24,775 nucleotides of DNA from Bacteroidales bacterium (GCA_012518155.1 JAAYTC010000152.1:1-24775); one strand, 5' to 3'. Numbered from the stretch's first letter, positions 1 through 8,361 are shown. Notes: generated by a model not told the origin, from the letters alone. Translations and numbers: made by a program.

Positions 1-1598
1 GCACCGACTCGTGTCGTGCTTTAGTTATTAATGCCTTGTCTGGCAAAGAGGTGGCTTCATATACCTCTTTTTATAAACGCTGGAAAAGCGGCCTGTATTG
101 CGACCCTTCAATTAATCAGTATCGACAGCATCCCTTGGATTACATTGAATCGCTGGAGGAGGTTATTCGTGGTGCCACGGGTCAACTATCTGCCAACGAG
201 ATTGCCAAAATAACGGCGATCGGTATCGATACAACCGGGAGCACTCCTTGCTTGACAGACGAGGAAGGTACTCCACTTGGCCTATTACCGGGATTCACGG
301 ACGATCCAGACGCTATGTTTATACTCTGGAAGGATCACACTTCTATTCAAGAGGCTGATGATATTAATAAACGAGCTCGTGAATGGGAGATCGACTACAC
401 CTCCCGATCAGGCGGTGTTTACTCCTCCGAGTGGTTTTGGGCGAAAGCACTGCACGTGTTGCGAAAAAACAGTAAAATACGAGAGCCCGCTTACGCTATC
501 ATCGAACATTGCGATTGGATGCCCGCGTTGTTGACCGGAAACTTGAAACCAGAACTAGTAAAGCGAAGCCGCTGCGCGGCCGGACATAAAGGAATGTGGG
601 CAAAAGAATGGAATGGATATCCATCGCAGGAGTTCCTTTCCGCGCTCGATCCCCTATTGGAAGGATTTGCCAGCCATTTAAGCAACGAAACATTCACGAG
701 CGATCACTCGGCCGGAAAGATGACAAACGAGTGGGCAGAGCGGCTCGGATTGCCTCTCGGGATGGATGTGGCGGTGGGGATCATTGACGCGCACGCGGGT
801 GCTATCGGCGCGGGTATAAAAGCAAACAGTATGGTAAAGATTATCGGTACCTCAACTTGCGATATCGTGGTTACTCCAAAAGAGGAGTTCGGCAACAAAC
901 TTATTCCGGGGATTAGCGGACAGGTTGATGGTTCGGTTTACCCGGGTATGATTGGGCTGGAAGCGGGACAATCTGCATTTGGTGATGTATACGCTTGGTT
1001 GCGCGATATTCTTTCTTGGTCGCTGGAATCAGTGCACCCGGCCGACAAAGAAGTGCCACGCCCCTCTATACTCGAGCGTTTGACGGCTGAGGCAGAGCAG
1101 CTTTCGGACCATGACACGGATCTTGTGGCGGTGGATTGGTTGAATGGGCGGCGGACTCCCTACGCCGATCAAACATTAAAAGGCGCGATCATGGGGATCA
1201 CGTTGGGAACTTCTCCCGCTCACATTTTTAAAGCGTTAGTGGAGGCCACGGCGTTCGGCTCCCGAGCTATTATGAAGCATCTGGAAGAAGAGGGTGTGCG
1301 TGTAACTGAAGTGATCGGTGTGGGTGGCATCTCACAAAAATCTGCCTACGTGATGCAAACACTTTCAACTATCATGGGTGTACCTATCAAAGTGGCATCC
1401 ACACGAGAAGCGGGAGCATTCGGGGTGGCCATGTGTGCCGCGGTAGCAGGGAGGGTTTATAATTCGCTGGAAGAGGCTCAGGTTGCATTAGGACAAGGAG
1501 TTCATGCTATCTATCAGCCAGACCCTAAGAAACAAGCAATGTATAACGAAAAATACAGCAAATACCTTGAACTTGGGCTTTTCTTAAATAAATTGTAG
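1..1598 (+). CDS. araB: L-ribulokinase, 5' end cut by the window edge
   Basis: FGGY-family sugar kinase that would phosphorylate L-ribulose to L-ribulose 5-phosphate in cytosolic L-arabinose breakdown. The reading frame is open from base 3 (T-D-S-C-R-A-L), which matches the first phosphate-binding segment of ribulokinases. Only about 10 to 15 residues, including the true start, lie outside the window. A TTG at 36 is inside the gene and is not the start. Visible family features are the GIDTTGSTP segment, the Trp-rich ribulokinase-type middle (SSEWFWAKALHVL), the GTSTCDIV loop and the C-terminal ATP-site segment VIGVGGISQKS. About 531 residues are visible, near the family's normal length. The next gene, a phosphatase 161 bases on, is unrelated, so this is probably the last gene of an arabinose operon lying to the left. 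Identification is firm; the exact substrate rests on family resemblance. Confidence 0.9.
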   Translation, partial: TDSCRALVINALSGKEVASYTSFYKRWKSGLYCDPSINQYRQHPLDYIESLEEVIRGATGQLSANEIAKITAIGIDTTGSTPCLTDEEGTPLGLLPGFTDDPDAMFILWKDHTSIQEADDINKRAREWEIDYTSRSGGVYSSEWFWAKALHVLRKNSKIREPAYAIIEHCDWMPALLTGNLKPELVKRSRCAAGHKGMWAKEWNGYPSQEFLSALDPLLEGFASHLSNETFTSDHSAGKMTNEWAERLGLPLGMDVAVGIIDAHAGAIGAGIKANSMVKIIGTSTCDIVVTPKEEFGNKLIPGISGQVDGSVYPGMIGLEAGQSAFGDVYAWLRDILSWSLESVHPADKEVPRPSILERLTAEAEQLSDHDTDLVAVDWLNGRRTPYADQTLKGAIMGITLGTSPAHIFKALVEATAFGSRAIMKHLEEEGVRVTEVIGVGGISQKSAYVMQTLSTIMGVPIKVASTREAGAFGVAMCAAVAGRVYNSLEEAQVALGQGVHAIYQPDPKKQAMYNEKYSKYLELGLFLNKL

Positions 1599-1759
1599 CT
1601 ATATTTCGGACTTTCGGTACACGATAAGAGGTTGGGATAGATCGTTTCAGGCGAAATGCGGTGTTTTTAACTTAAAAACTTGCCAATATCGTCAGGAATT
1701 GATTATTATTGTCTATTCTTTGGTTCGGATTAATTTTCAATAAAAATAAATACAGCATC
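1599..1759 (+). other. intergenic gap between araB and the phosphatase gene
   Basis: AT-rich spacer of 161 bases. It holds an 8-base inverted repeat with a single central base (1663-1679) and a loose promoter-like string TATTCTTTG at 1714-1722, one base longer than the Bacteroidota -7 pattern. I see no convincing terminator for araB and no small gene. Confidence 0.4.
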
Positions 1760-2851
1760 ATGAAAAGAATTCATTTCTCTTTTTTTATCATTTTATCATT
1801 TTTCCTAGTTCAATGCACTTCATCGGGCAGTCATCCCGAGCAGTCTCAAACTCCACCCGTTCAAAACGTTATTTTAATGATCGGTGACGGCATGGGTGTT
1901 AGTCAAGTTTATGCCGGACTTACGGCTAATAAAGGCTCGCTTCACTTAGAACAGAGTGAATTTATTGGTTTTTCGCAGACTTATTCAGCGAATAGTTACA
2001 TCACGGATTCGGCTGCAGGGGGAACGGCACTTGCTTGTGGCGTTAAAACCAACAATGGGGCTGTTGGAGTCGATACAGCGGGTAACGCGGTCAAATCGAT
2101 CCTGGAACATGCCGCGGAAAATGGTTTATCAACAGGAGTAGTTGCTAGTTGTGCCGTTACTCATGCAACGCCCGCGTCATTCGTGGCACACCAGCTTAAA
2201 CGAGGGATGCAAGAAGAGATCGCGGTTGACTTTCTGAATTCCGACATCACGGTTTTTATCGGGGGCGGGAGAAAATATTTCGATGCGCGTACCGATAACG
2301 AAAACCTGTTGGAACAATTAGAAGAAAAAGGGTTCCAAGTTGCACTTGATATGGACGATGTTAAAGAAGTGACCTCAGGAAAGTTGGCCGGGCTCGTGGC
2401 TGAAGAACATCCGGCGACCTATCCCGAGAGAGGAGAGTTTCTGCCTGAAAGCACGCAAGCGGCAATCAACCTTTTAAAAGACAATGGTAAAGGGTTCTTC
2501 TTAATGGTTGAAGCGTCCCAAATTGATTGGGCCGGGCACGCGAACAACAAAGATGCTTCGGTGAATGAAATGTTAGACTTCGATCGAGCCATCAAGATTG
2601 CTTTTGATTTCGCGGATCAGAACCCAAATACGCTTGTAATTATTACGGCAGATCATGAAACAGGCGGGATGGCACTAACCGGCGGGGATCTGGCCAGTGG
2701 AGAAGTTGAAGCAACTTACGCGACAACAGGGCACACCTCTGTTATGGTTCCCGTGTTTGCTTACGGGGCCGGGGCAATTGAATTCGCCGGAATCTACGAG
2801 AATACCGATATCTTTTCTAAGATTTTAACGCTTTATGATTTCGCGGAATAG
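1760..2851 (+). CDS. alkaline phosphatase, lipoprotein
   Basis: Metal-dependent phosphomonoesterase of the PhoA superfamily that should release phosphate from organic esters in the periplasm or at the cell surface. The start at 1760 is preferred over an upstream in-frame start at 1709 because it gives a clean lipoprotein signal: a Lys-Arg n-region, a Phe/Ile/Leu-rich core, and a lipobox ending LVQC. Catalytic signatures are in order: IGDGMG (metal Asp), DSAAGGTA at about residue 83 with Ser84 as the expected nucleophile, THATPASF (the His form of the magnesium-site position, as in mammalian enzymes), EASQIDWAGH (Glu, Asp, His ligands), ADHETGG at about residue 297, and GHTSVMVP (last His ligand). 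At about 363 residues it is compact but complete. It stands alone between araB and a convergent gene. Function is well supported; the natural substrate is unknown. Confidence 0.93.
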   Translation: MKRIHFSFFIILSFFLVQCTSSGSHPEQSQTPPVQNVILMIGDGMGVSQVYAGLTANKGSLHLEQSEFIGFSQTYSANSYITDSAAGGTALACGVKTNNGAVGVDTAGNAVKSILEHAAENGLSTGVVASCAVTHATPASFVAHQLKRGMQEEIAVDFLNSDITVFIGGGRKYFDARTDNENLLEQLEEKGFQVALDMDDVKEVTSGKLAGLVAEEHPATYPERGEFLPESTQAAINLLKDNGKGFFLMVEASQIDWAGHANNKDASVNEMLDFDRAIKIAFDFADQNPNTLVIITADHETGGMALTGGDLASGEVEATYATTGHTSVMVPVFAYGAGAIEFAGIYENTDIFSKILTLYDFAE

Positions 2852-2859
2852 AATGTGAA

Positions 2860-3105
2860 TTATTTATTCCGATCCATATTAATTATTTTAAGCACGAATG
2901 TACTCTCGGGCAATTCAAAAGCATTTTTGATGCATTCGGTGACGGCACTCATCACATCATCGAACTCACCGAAAACCTGAGTAGACATGCTGTTTGAACG
3001 GACAGAAATATTGTCTTTTTGTCCCAACGACGCTATAAAATTTTTAATTGGCTGTCTAAATTCCTGGCTTAGTGGGTAGTAACTAATATCTATAGACGTT
3101 TTCAT
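2860..3105 (-). CDS. YkoF-like thiamine/HMP-binding protein
   Basis: Small soluble protein of 81 residues with the ferredoxin-like fold pattern of the YkoF/MTH1187 family, whose characterised members bind thiamine or its hydroxymethylpyrimidine precursor. The family pattern is visible: an opening beta strand with YPL, a helix, a central MSTQVFGEFDDV segment matching the family's M-S-T-x-V-x-G-x-x-D motif, then a helix and a closing strand (FVLKIIN). Related proteins often sit beside thiamine-precursor ABC transporter genes, but none is seen here. Its stop is 8 bases from the convergent phosphatase stop. It may be the distal gene of the polA block, although a 141-base gap with an RNA gene on the other strand separates it from the radical SAM gene. 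The family call is fairly sure; the ligand is inferred. Confidence 0.75.
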   Translation of the reverse strand: MKTSIDISYYPLSQEFRQPIKNFIASLGQKDNISVRSNSMSTQVFGEFDDVMSAVTECIKNAFELPESTFVLKIINMDRNK

Positions 3106-3135
3106 TTTATGACTATTTTAAGTGTGAATAAGATA

Positions 3136-3172
3136 GAGGAATCAGGCTTTATCGCGAGGATTCCTCTTTTCT
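3136..3172 (+). terminator. inverted repeat with T-tract, possible terminator or RNA hairpin
   Basis: GAGGAATC at 3136-3143 pairs perfectly with GATTCCTC at 3159-3166 across a 15-base loop, followed on the plus strand by TTTTCTT. It looks like an intrinsic terminator on the plus strand, but no plus-strand gene ends close upstream. It may instead belong to a transcript that includes the SRP RNA, or act on the minus-strand radical SAM transcript. The hairpin is certain; its role is not. Confidence 0.35.
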
Positions 3173-3180
3173 TAACCACC

Positions 3181-3264
3181 TTGAACCAATTTTGTTCAAT
3201 TGCACGCTCCTGCCAGCACATTTATGACCGGAAGGGAGCAGAGGTGCTATCCAGCAACATTGGT
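3181..3264 (+). ncRNA. ffs: probable SRP 4.5S RNA (small bacterial type)
   Basis: The apical part carries the hallmark of SRP RNA domain IV, CCGGAAGGGAGCAG at 3228-3241: CC, GGAA tetraloop and GG, followed by the conserved AGCA of the Ffh-binding internal loop. Flanking arms pair as expected for a long hairpin: AGCAC (3215-3219) with GTGCT (3244-3248), and TTGC (3200-3203) with GCAA (3254-3257). A further small hairpin, TTGAAC/GTTCAA, lies at 3181-3199. The RNA would be the scaffold of the signal recognition particle, binding Ffh to target nascent membrane proteins. The boundaries are my estimate. I found no clear promoter upstream. The 3' end runs into the antisense of the radical SAM gene's last codons. 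Confidence 0.72.
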
Positions 3265-4026
3265 TTTGATGTCTAGCTCCTCCACCCTTCGGGCGATTTT
3301 TTGGAGCTCTTCGTACGGCACCTTTTCCAACCCTTTTACGGGCGTTTCCCGATCGATGGTATAGATCATCACTTCTCTGGGGTTGAGTTCTCTCACGAGT
3401 TCTAACCAGGCTAATATCTCATGTTCGGTGACATTATCCACTCTTCTCCCTTCAAACGTACCACGCAAAAAAAGAGTTTGTAGTACGAAATTACCCTCGA
3501 ATCGTTTGTAGCGTTCCACTTGCCCAGTCACGCTATAAGTAGGTGAATTGGGCCGATCGATCAACCGGACCGTTTTATCAAAAGCTGAATCAAGTTTGAG
3601 CACGGGGCTATCTACCTTTTTTAGCGCGTCAAATACATCGGGTTTATCCAAATGCATACCGTTCGTAAGTACGCTGATCTTGCTGCCGGGATAAAAATAG
3701 TCCCGAAGAGAGATAGTGTCATCAACGATGCCTTCAAATTCAGGGTGCATCGTGGGTTCACCGTTTCCCGCGAATGTTATCACATCCAAGGCAGCACCCT
3801 CTTCTTGCAACGTTTTTAATCGGTTATCTAACGCCTCGCGCACATTTTCACGATCTGGTAATTTGGTTCGTGTCCTAAAATCTTTGTTGAGCCCGCACTC
3901 GCAATAAATGCAGTCGAACGAACAGACCTTTCCATCGTAGGGTAATAAGTTTATACCCAATGATGACCCCAGCCTGCGACTGTGCACAGGCCCAAAAATA
4001 ATTTCATGAAACAGTATCGTTGCCAT
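3247..4026 (-). CDS. radical SAM protein, COG0731-like
   Basis: Cytosolic iron-sulfur enzyme of 259 residues expected to cleave S-adenosylmethionine and start a radical reaction on an unknown substrate. The cluster motif C-x3-C-x2-C is at Cys35, Cys39 and Cys42 (CSFDCIYC). It is followed by the glycine-rich SAM-binding segment FAGNGEPTMHPEF and a LTNGMHL strand, giving a compact TIM-barrel core. The opening FGPVHSRRLGSSLG is typical of the COG0731 group, some members of which act in wybutosine-type tRNA modification in archaea. That role should not be transferred here without evidence. It follows the YqaA-like gene by 22 bases and so probably belongs to the polA transcript. Its last codons overlap the SRP RNA on the other strand. 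Confidence 0.82.
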   Translation of the reverse strand: MATILFHEIIFGPVHSRRLGSSLGINLLPYDGKVCSFDCIYCECGLNKDFRTRTKLPDRENVREALDNRLKTLQEEGAALDVITFAGNGEPTMHPEFEGIVDDTISLRDYFYPGSKISVLTNGMHLDKPDVFDALKKVDSPVLKLDSAFDKTVRLIDRPNSPTYSVTGQVERYKRFEGNFVLQTLFLRGTFEGRRVDNVTEHEILAWLELVRELNPREVMIYTIDRETPVKGLEKVPYEELQKIARRVEELDIKTNVAG

Positions 4027-4048
4027 TTAGTGATTCTTTTTAATGGGG

Positions 4049-4498
4049 CTACAGGGAAATGAGTTGGTCCAATCCGAACCCGATTACCACGTAGCGGACG
4101 AACTTACCGATGCTCATTGACACCATTACTACGGTGGTGTTAGCCCGCATGAAACCCAGTGCCACCAGCATAATATCGCCCACGGCGGGGAGAAAACCGA
4201 AAAACCCCATCACGGCTCCTCTACCTTGCAGCTGCTGGATGGTTCGATCGATGCTTTCCCTTTTTATTTTAAACCATTTTTCGAGCCATTCGATCTTTCC
4301 AAGACGTCCCAGATAGTAACAGGTGGCTCCTCCGGCCGCATTCCCCACCGTGGCATAGGCGATACAGCTCCATACATCCATTCCCAGTGCGATTAATGCC
4401 ATGAACACCACTTCTGAACTGAACGGCAAAATAGTTGCCGCCAAAAATGAAGCGAAGAGCAGCCCCCAATAACCATATTCGGTAAATCCTTCGAGCAT
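4049..4498 (-). CDS. YqaA-family (DedA-like, VTT domain) inner membrane protein
   Basis: Integral membrane protein of 149 residues with several hydrophobic segments and the family features of a small DedA/VTT-type protein. It has an F-A-A-T-I-L-P-F-S-S-E-V motif near the N-terminus, a Gly-rich GNAAGGATCYYLGR segment, and a second re-entrant-like stretch GFFGFLPAVGDIMLVALGF. DedA-superfamily proteins have been linked to lipid-carrier flipping and membrane homeostasis; for YqaA itself the function is not established. The ATG is one base after the polA stop, which suggests translational coupling. Family call is firm, function unknown. Confidence 0.83.
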   Translation of the reverse strand: MLEGFTEYGYWGLLFASFLAATILPFSSEVVFMALIALGMDVWSCIAYATVGNAAGGATCYYLGRLGKIEWLEKWFKIKRESIDRTIQQLQGRGAVMGFFGFLPAVGDIMLVALGFMRANTTVVMVSMSIGKFVRYVVIGFGLDQLISL

Positions 4499-4499
4499 C

Positions 4500-7289
4500 C
4501 TAATGAGCAGTCAGCCAGTTCTCCCCTACCCCAAAATCAGTTTTCAACGGCACGGCAAGTGGGTACGCGTTCTCCATCTCCTCGACCACGATCTTCCGTA
4601 CCAGCTCGAGTTCATCCGGCACCACGTTAAAGTCCAGTTCGTCATGTACCTGCAGGATCATTTTAGAGGATAGTCGTTCTTTCCTGAACCGTTCATCGAT
4701 GCGTATCATGGCTACCTTGATGATATCTGCCGCGCTTCCCTGAATGGGTGCATTAATGGCATTACGTTCCGCGTATCCCCGTACAATGGCGTTGCGTGAG
4801 TTGATATCGGCCAAAAACCTCTTCCTTCCAAAGACTGTTTCCACGTACCCTTTCTCTCTTGCTGATAAGATACTGCTATCCATGTACTCCTTCACGCCGG
4901 AAAAGGTGGAAAAGTACTCGTCAATCAGTGCTTTTGCTTCACTCCGGGGGATATTGAGGCGTTGTGATAAGCCAAACGGTGAGATGCCGTAGATGATGCC
5001 GAAGTTGGCTGTCTTTGCCTTTCTGCGCATATCCTCGGTGACCTCCTCCAGCGATACATTAAAAATCTTTGAAGCGGTGGCGGCATGGATATCTTGCCCC
5101 TTGTTAAATGCCTCTACCATATTGATGTCGCGGCTCAGGTGAGCCATAATGCGTAATTCAATTTGCGAATAGTCGGCGGAGGCGAACCATGCCCCTTCGT
5201 CCGGAATAAACACCTTTCGCATCTCCCTCCCTCGTTCGTCTCTTATGGGTATATTCTGAAGGTTGGGATTGGTGCTGCTTAAGCGGCCGGTTGCAGCCAC
5301 GGTTTGATTGAAGGAGGTGTGAATTTTGTTAGTATAGGGATTAATCAAAACAGGAAAGGCGTCCACGTAGGTGCCAAGGAGCTTCTTTAAGCCGCGTTGT
5401 TCTAGTATTTTGTCGATGATGGGATGTAAATGGCGCATCTTCTCAAGTTCTTCCTCATTGGTTCGGTATTGGCCGGTTTTTGTTTTCTTGGGTTTATCCA
5501 CGATCTTCATCCGATCGAACAGCACCTCTCCGGTCTGTTTAGGAGAGTTCACGTTGAACTCTGTACCTGCCATTTCGATGATCTCTTTTTCGATCCCGAT
5601 TAACTCTTTCGTGTAGGCCTCGGAAAGTTCACCCAATGCATCCAAGTCGAGCCGTACCCCACTCCACTCCATATCGGCAAGCACGCGAGTCAATGGAAGC
5701 TCAATCCTGTAGAACAACTCCTCAAGGCCATTCTCTTTAATCTCTTTCTCAAGTATGTTTTTTAGCCTTAACGTGATATCAGCATCCTCCCCCGCGTAAT
5801 CACTCACGATCGCCGGATCGATATTGCGCATCGATTTCTGATTTTTCCCTCTCGGGCCAATCAGCTCTTCAATGTGAATCGTTTGGTACTTCAAGTAGGT
5901 CTCCGCCATGTAATCCATTCCGTGACGGATTTCAGGGTTCAGCAGATAATGAGCGATCATGGTGTCGAACAGGGGTCCTTTTACTTCTATCTGGTATTTT
6001 CGGAGAACCAGTATATCGTACTTGATGTTTTGTCCTACCTTTTCGATCGATTCATTTTCGAAGAAAGGGCGAAATATTTCGATCTGACGCTGCGCATCAT
6101 CCTGATCGGCAGATATCGGTACGTAATAGGCCTCATTCTCCTTAAATGCAAACGAAAGGCCCACCATTTCGCTCTGAAGAGGATCCATCCCTGTAGTTTC
6201 GGTATCGAAGCACACGCTTTTCTGCGCGAGCAGTGCCTTATTCAGCGCTACCATCTCTTTTTCCTCGTTCAGCATAGAGTACGTGTGAGGATTAGTAGCG
6301 ATACTCGTGTAGTCCGCGGGCAATTCCAACTCGATTTGCTGCTCCTCGTTTGATTCTACTTCAGCAAACAGATCGCCCTGTATCGGTTGTCCCGGCTTGG
6401 TTATCGGTTCCGGTTTGATTTTTAATACACGTGTAAGGAGGGTCCGAAACTCCAAATCTTCGAACAGTATCTTGATCGTATCTACATCCTTTTCACCGAG
6501 TGCAAGATCGTCGGCGGTGATGTTGACAGGCACATCAATCTTTATAGTAGCCAGAAACTTTGAGAAAAGGATCTGTTCACGGTTCTCTTCTATTTTTTTC
6601 TTGAGTGCACCTTTAAGTTGTGCCGTATTTTCCAAGAGGTTCTCGATTGATCCAAACTCGTTTAAAAGTTTGGTGGCCGTTTTTTCACCCACGCCGGGAC
6701 ACCCGGGAATGTTGTCGGATGCATCACCCATTAGCCCAAGAAGGTCTATCATTTGGTGCGGATGCGAAATATTGTACTTCTCCATTACTTTCTGGTCGTT
6801 CAATATTTCGTAATCGTTGTTCCCGTACTTTGGGCGGTAGATGAACACGCTCTCTTCTGCCAACTGGCCATAATCTTTGTCAGAGGTCATCATATACACG
6901 TCAAATCGAGTTTTATCCGCCTCCTTCGCGATAGTACCGATAACATCGTCCGCTTCATACCCGGGAACCTCCAGTACGGGAATATTGTACGCGCGAATAA
7001 TTTCTTTGATTATAGGAACCGACGATTTGATTACTTCGGGTGTGGCTTCTCGTTGCGCTTTGTATGCTTCATACTGCTCATGACGAAAGGTAGGGCCATC
7101 GGGATCGAAGGCCACCGCTATATGCGTGGGATCTTGTTTTTGGAGTATCTCTTCCAGTGTGTTCACGAAACCGAAAATAGCCGATGTGTTCCGGCCTTTT
7201 GAATCGATCCGCGGGAACTTTATAAATGCGTAGTAAGAACGGTAAATAAGCGCGTATGCATCAAGAAGGAAGAGTTTATTTTTATTCAT
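4500..7289 (-). CDS. polA: DNA polymerase I
   Basis: Repair and Okazaki-fragment-processing polymerase, 929 residues, almost the length of the E. coli enzyme. All three activities look present. The N-terminal 5' nuclease domain (about 1-290) starts LFLLDAYALIYRSYY and has the PGYEADD, TSDKDYGQL and LLGLMGDASDNIPG metal-site motifs. The proofreading domain has FDTETTG near residue 359, GQNIKYD and YAGEDAD, so its acidic residues are conserved. The polymerase domain has motif A DYSQIELR near 703, motif B RRKAKTANFGIIYG near 755 and motif C QVHDELDF near 878. The gene is divergent from the polyprenyl synthase and heads a tight run with the YqaA-like and radical SAM genes. A weak -7-like box (TAACTTTA on the minus strand, 7320-7327) could be its promoter. 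Confidence 0.98.
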   Translation of the reverse strand: MNKNKLFLLDAYALIYRSYYAFIKFPRIDSKGRNTSAIFGFVNTLEEILQKQDPTHIAVAFDPDGPTFRHEQYEAYKAQREATPEVIKSSVPIIKEIIRAYNIPVLEVPGYEADDVIGTIAKEADKTRFDVYMMTSDKDYGQLAEESVFIYRPKYGNNDYEILNDQKVMEKYNISHPHQMIDLLGLMGDASDNIPGCPGVGEKTATKLLNEFGSIENLLENTAQLKGALKKKIEENREQILFSKFLATIKIDVPVNITADDLALGEKDVDTIKILFEDLEFRTLLTRVLKIKPEPITKPGQPIQGDLFAEVESNEEQQIELELPADYTSIATNPHTYSMLNEEKEMVALNKALLAQKSVCFDTETTGMDPLQSEMVGLSFAFKENEAYYVPISADQDDAQRQIEIFRPFFENESIEKVGQNIKYDILVLRKYQIEVKGPLFDTMIAHYLLNPEIRHGMDYMAETYLKYQTIHIEELIGPRGKNQKSMRNIDPAIVSDYAGEDADITLRLKNILEKEIKENGLEELFYRIELPLTRVLADMEWSGVRLDLDALGELSEAYTKELIGIEKEIIEMAGTEFNVNSPKQTGEVLFDRMKIVDKPKKTKTGQYRTNEEELEKMRHLHPIIDKILEQRGLKKLLGTYVDAFPVLINPYTNKIHTSFNQTVAATGRLSSTNPNLQNIPIRDERGREMRKVFIPDEGAWFASADYSQIELRIMAHLSRDINMVEAFNKGQDIHAATASKIFNVSLEEVTEDMRRKAKTANFGIIYGISPFGLSQRLNIPRSEAKALIDEYFSTFSGVKEYMDSSILSAREKGYVETVFGRKRFLADINSRNAIVRGYAERNAINAPIQGSAADIIKVAMIRIDERFRKERLSSKMILQVHDELDFNVVPDELELVRKIVVEEMENAYPLAVPLKTDFGVGENWLTAH

Positions 7290-7333
7290 TTTGCAGTCTA
7301 AAAACGGTTTAAGAAAATGTAAAGTTACGAATA

Positions 7334-7367
7334 TTTGTTGCTATGAGGATAATTATTTTTACTTTTG
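7334..7367 (+). promoter_or_regulatory. Bacteroidota-type promoter for the polyprenyl synthase gene
   Basis: An exact -7 box TACTTTTG at 7360-7367 is preceded by TTTG at 7334-7337 (22-base spacer) or by a TTG at 7338-7340 (19-base spacer, closer to the usual distance). The start codon at 7387 would follow a leader of roughly a dozen bases. This short leader supports 7387 over a longer reading frame beginning at 7291. Confidence 0.6.
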
Positions 7368-7386
7368 TACGTCAAATTGTCTTATA

Positions 7387-8361
7387 ATGGATCAAAGTGA
7401 GGTGATAAAGGATTTTCTGCAGGAGGAGTTATTCCTTTTTGAAGATTATTTAAATGTATCTACGAAAAGCGATAATCCCCGTTTATCTGAGATGATTACC
7501 TACGTGTTCAATACCAACGGAAAGCGGCTTCGCCCTACTTTGGTTTTACTCACCGCGAAAGCGTGTGGCAGGATCATCCCCGAAACCTATCACGGTGCCG
7601 TTACCGTGGAGCTATTGCACACTGCCACTTTGGTACACGACGACGTGATTGATAAGTCGGATATCCGGCGTGGACGCCGATCGGTGAATGCCGTTTACGA
7701 TAATACCCAAGCCGTACTAATTGGCGATTACCTGCTATCGACTGCCTTAGCTGAAAGCGTGAAAACAAGAAATCTAGAAATTATACGAATTATTTCGGAG
7801 CTTGGAAAAAACCTCGCAGAGGGTGAGTTGAATCAATTTTCACTCGCTAACGAAGTGATTATAGATGAGGATGCATATTTCGATGTTATCGATAAAAAAA
7901 CAGCATCACTTATGCGTGCAAGCATCGCGATAGGTGCCCTCACCGGTGGAGCTGAAAAGGAATTGGTTACCCGGCTCACGCACATGGGGAGCATATTAGG
8001 TGTCTGTTTTCAGATCCGGGATGATATTTTCGATTATTTTCAAGCCGATGTCGGCAAACCTACCGGAAATGACATCAAAGAGGGAAAAATTACACTACCG
8101 CTCATCCACGCGTTGCGTCAGGCACCTGAATCGCTTTCTACAGAAATGCTCCAACTGATCCGATCTAAGGCGTATACCGATGATGATATCGAGGATCTGC
8201 TTCTATTCGCGAAGGAACAGGGTGGGGTAGCGTATGCATTCGAGAAAATGGACCGTCTCTTAGCAGAAGGGGAGGAACTCATCTCGAACCTTCCTTTTGA
8301 TGAGAGCATTAAGGTGTTGATGCGCTTGTTTTTATCTTATCTTCGTGATCGTTCCTATTAA
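7387..8361 (+). CDS. long-chain polyprenyl diphosphate synthase (octaprenyl type)
   Basis: Trans-prenyltransferase of 324 residues that extends farnesyl diphosphate with isopentenyl diphosphate, probably making the side chain of menaquinone. The two aspartate-rich magnesium motifs are present: DDVID within HTATLVHDDVIDKSD and DDIFD within QIRDDIFDYF. The GKRLRP segment and KTASL are also typical. Chain length is suggested by a small Ala five residues before the first motif, as in E. coli IspB, which favours long products; the exact length is an inference. The start at 7387 (M-D-Q-S-E-V) is chosen because the family begins here and the promoter box lies just upstream. It is transcribed divergently from polA. 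Confidence 0.92.
   Translation: MDQSEVIKDFLQEELFLFEDYLNVSTKSDNPRLSEMITYVFNTNGKRLRPTLVLLTAKACGRIIPETYHGAVTVELLHTATLVHDDVIDKSDIRRGRRSVNAVYDNTQAVLIGDYLLSTALAESVKTRNLEIIRIISELGKNLAEGELNQFSLANEVIIDEDAYFDVIDKKTASLMRASIAIGALTGGAEKELVTRLTHMGSILGVCFQIRDDIFDYFQADVGKPTGNDIKEGKITLPLIHALRQAPESLSTEMLQLIRSKAYTDDDIEDLLLFAKEQGGVAYAFEKMDRLLAEGEELISNLPFDESIKVLMRLFLSYLRDRSY

Noticed and set aside
1663..1679. GTTTTTAA/TTAAAAAC inverted repeat after araB
   Set aside because: The one-base centre cannot form a hairpin loop, it is pure A/T apart from the ends, and no T-tract follows, so I do not call a terminator.
2844..2871. CGGAATA/TATTCCG inverted repeat across both convergent stop codons
   Set aside because: The stem is 7 bases with a 14-base loop, overlaps coding ends, and has no T-tract; it could be a weak shared terminator but I cannot support it.
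3285..3302. CCC-TTC-GGG followed by TTTTTT as the SRP RNA terminator
   Set aside because: The stem is only 3 bases and lies inside the radical SAM coding sequence, so it is too weak to call.
6426..6435. TACACGTGTA palindrome, another CACGTG core
   Set aside because: The flanks do not match parS and it lies inside polA; a 10-base palindrome is expected by chance.
5874..6813. Plus-strand open frames over polA
   Set aside because: They lie antisense to well-conserved polA domains, with no promoter or family resemblance.
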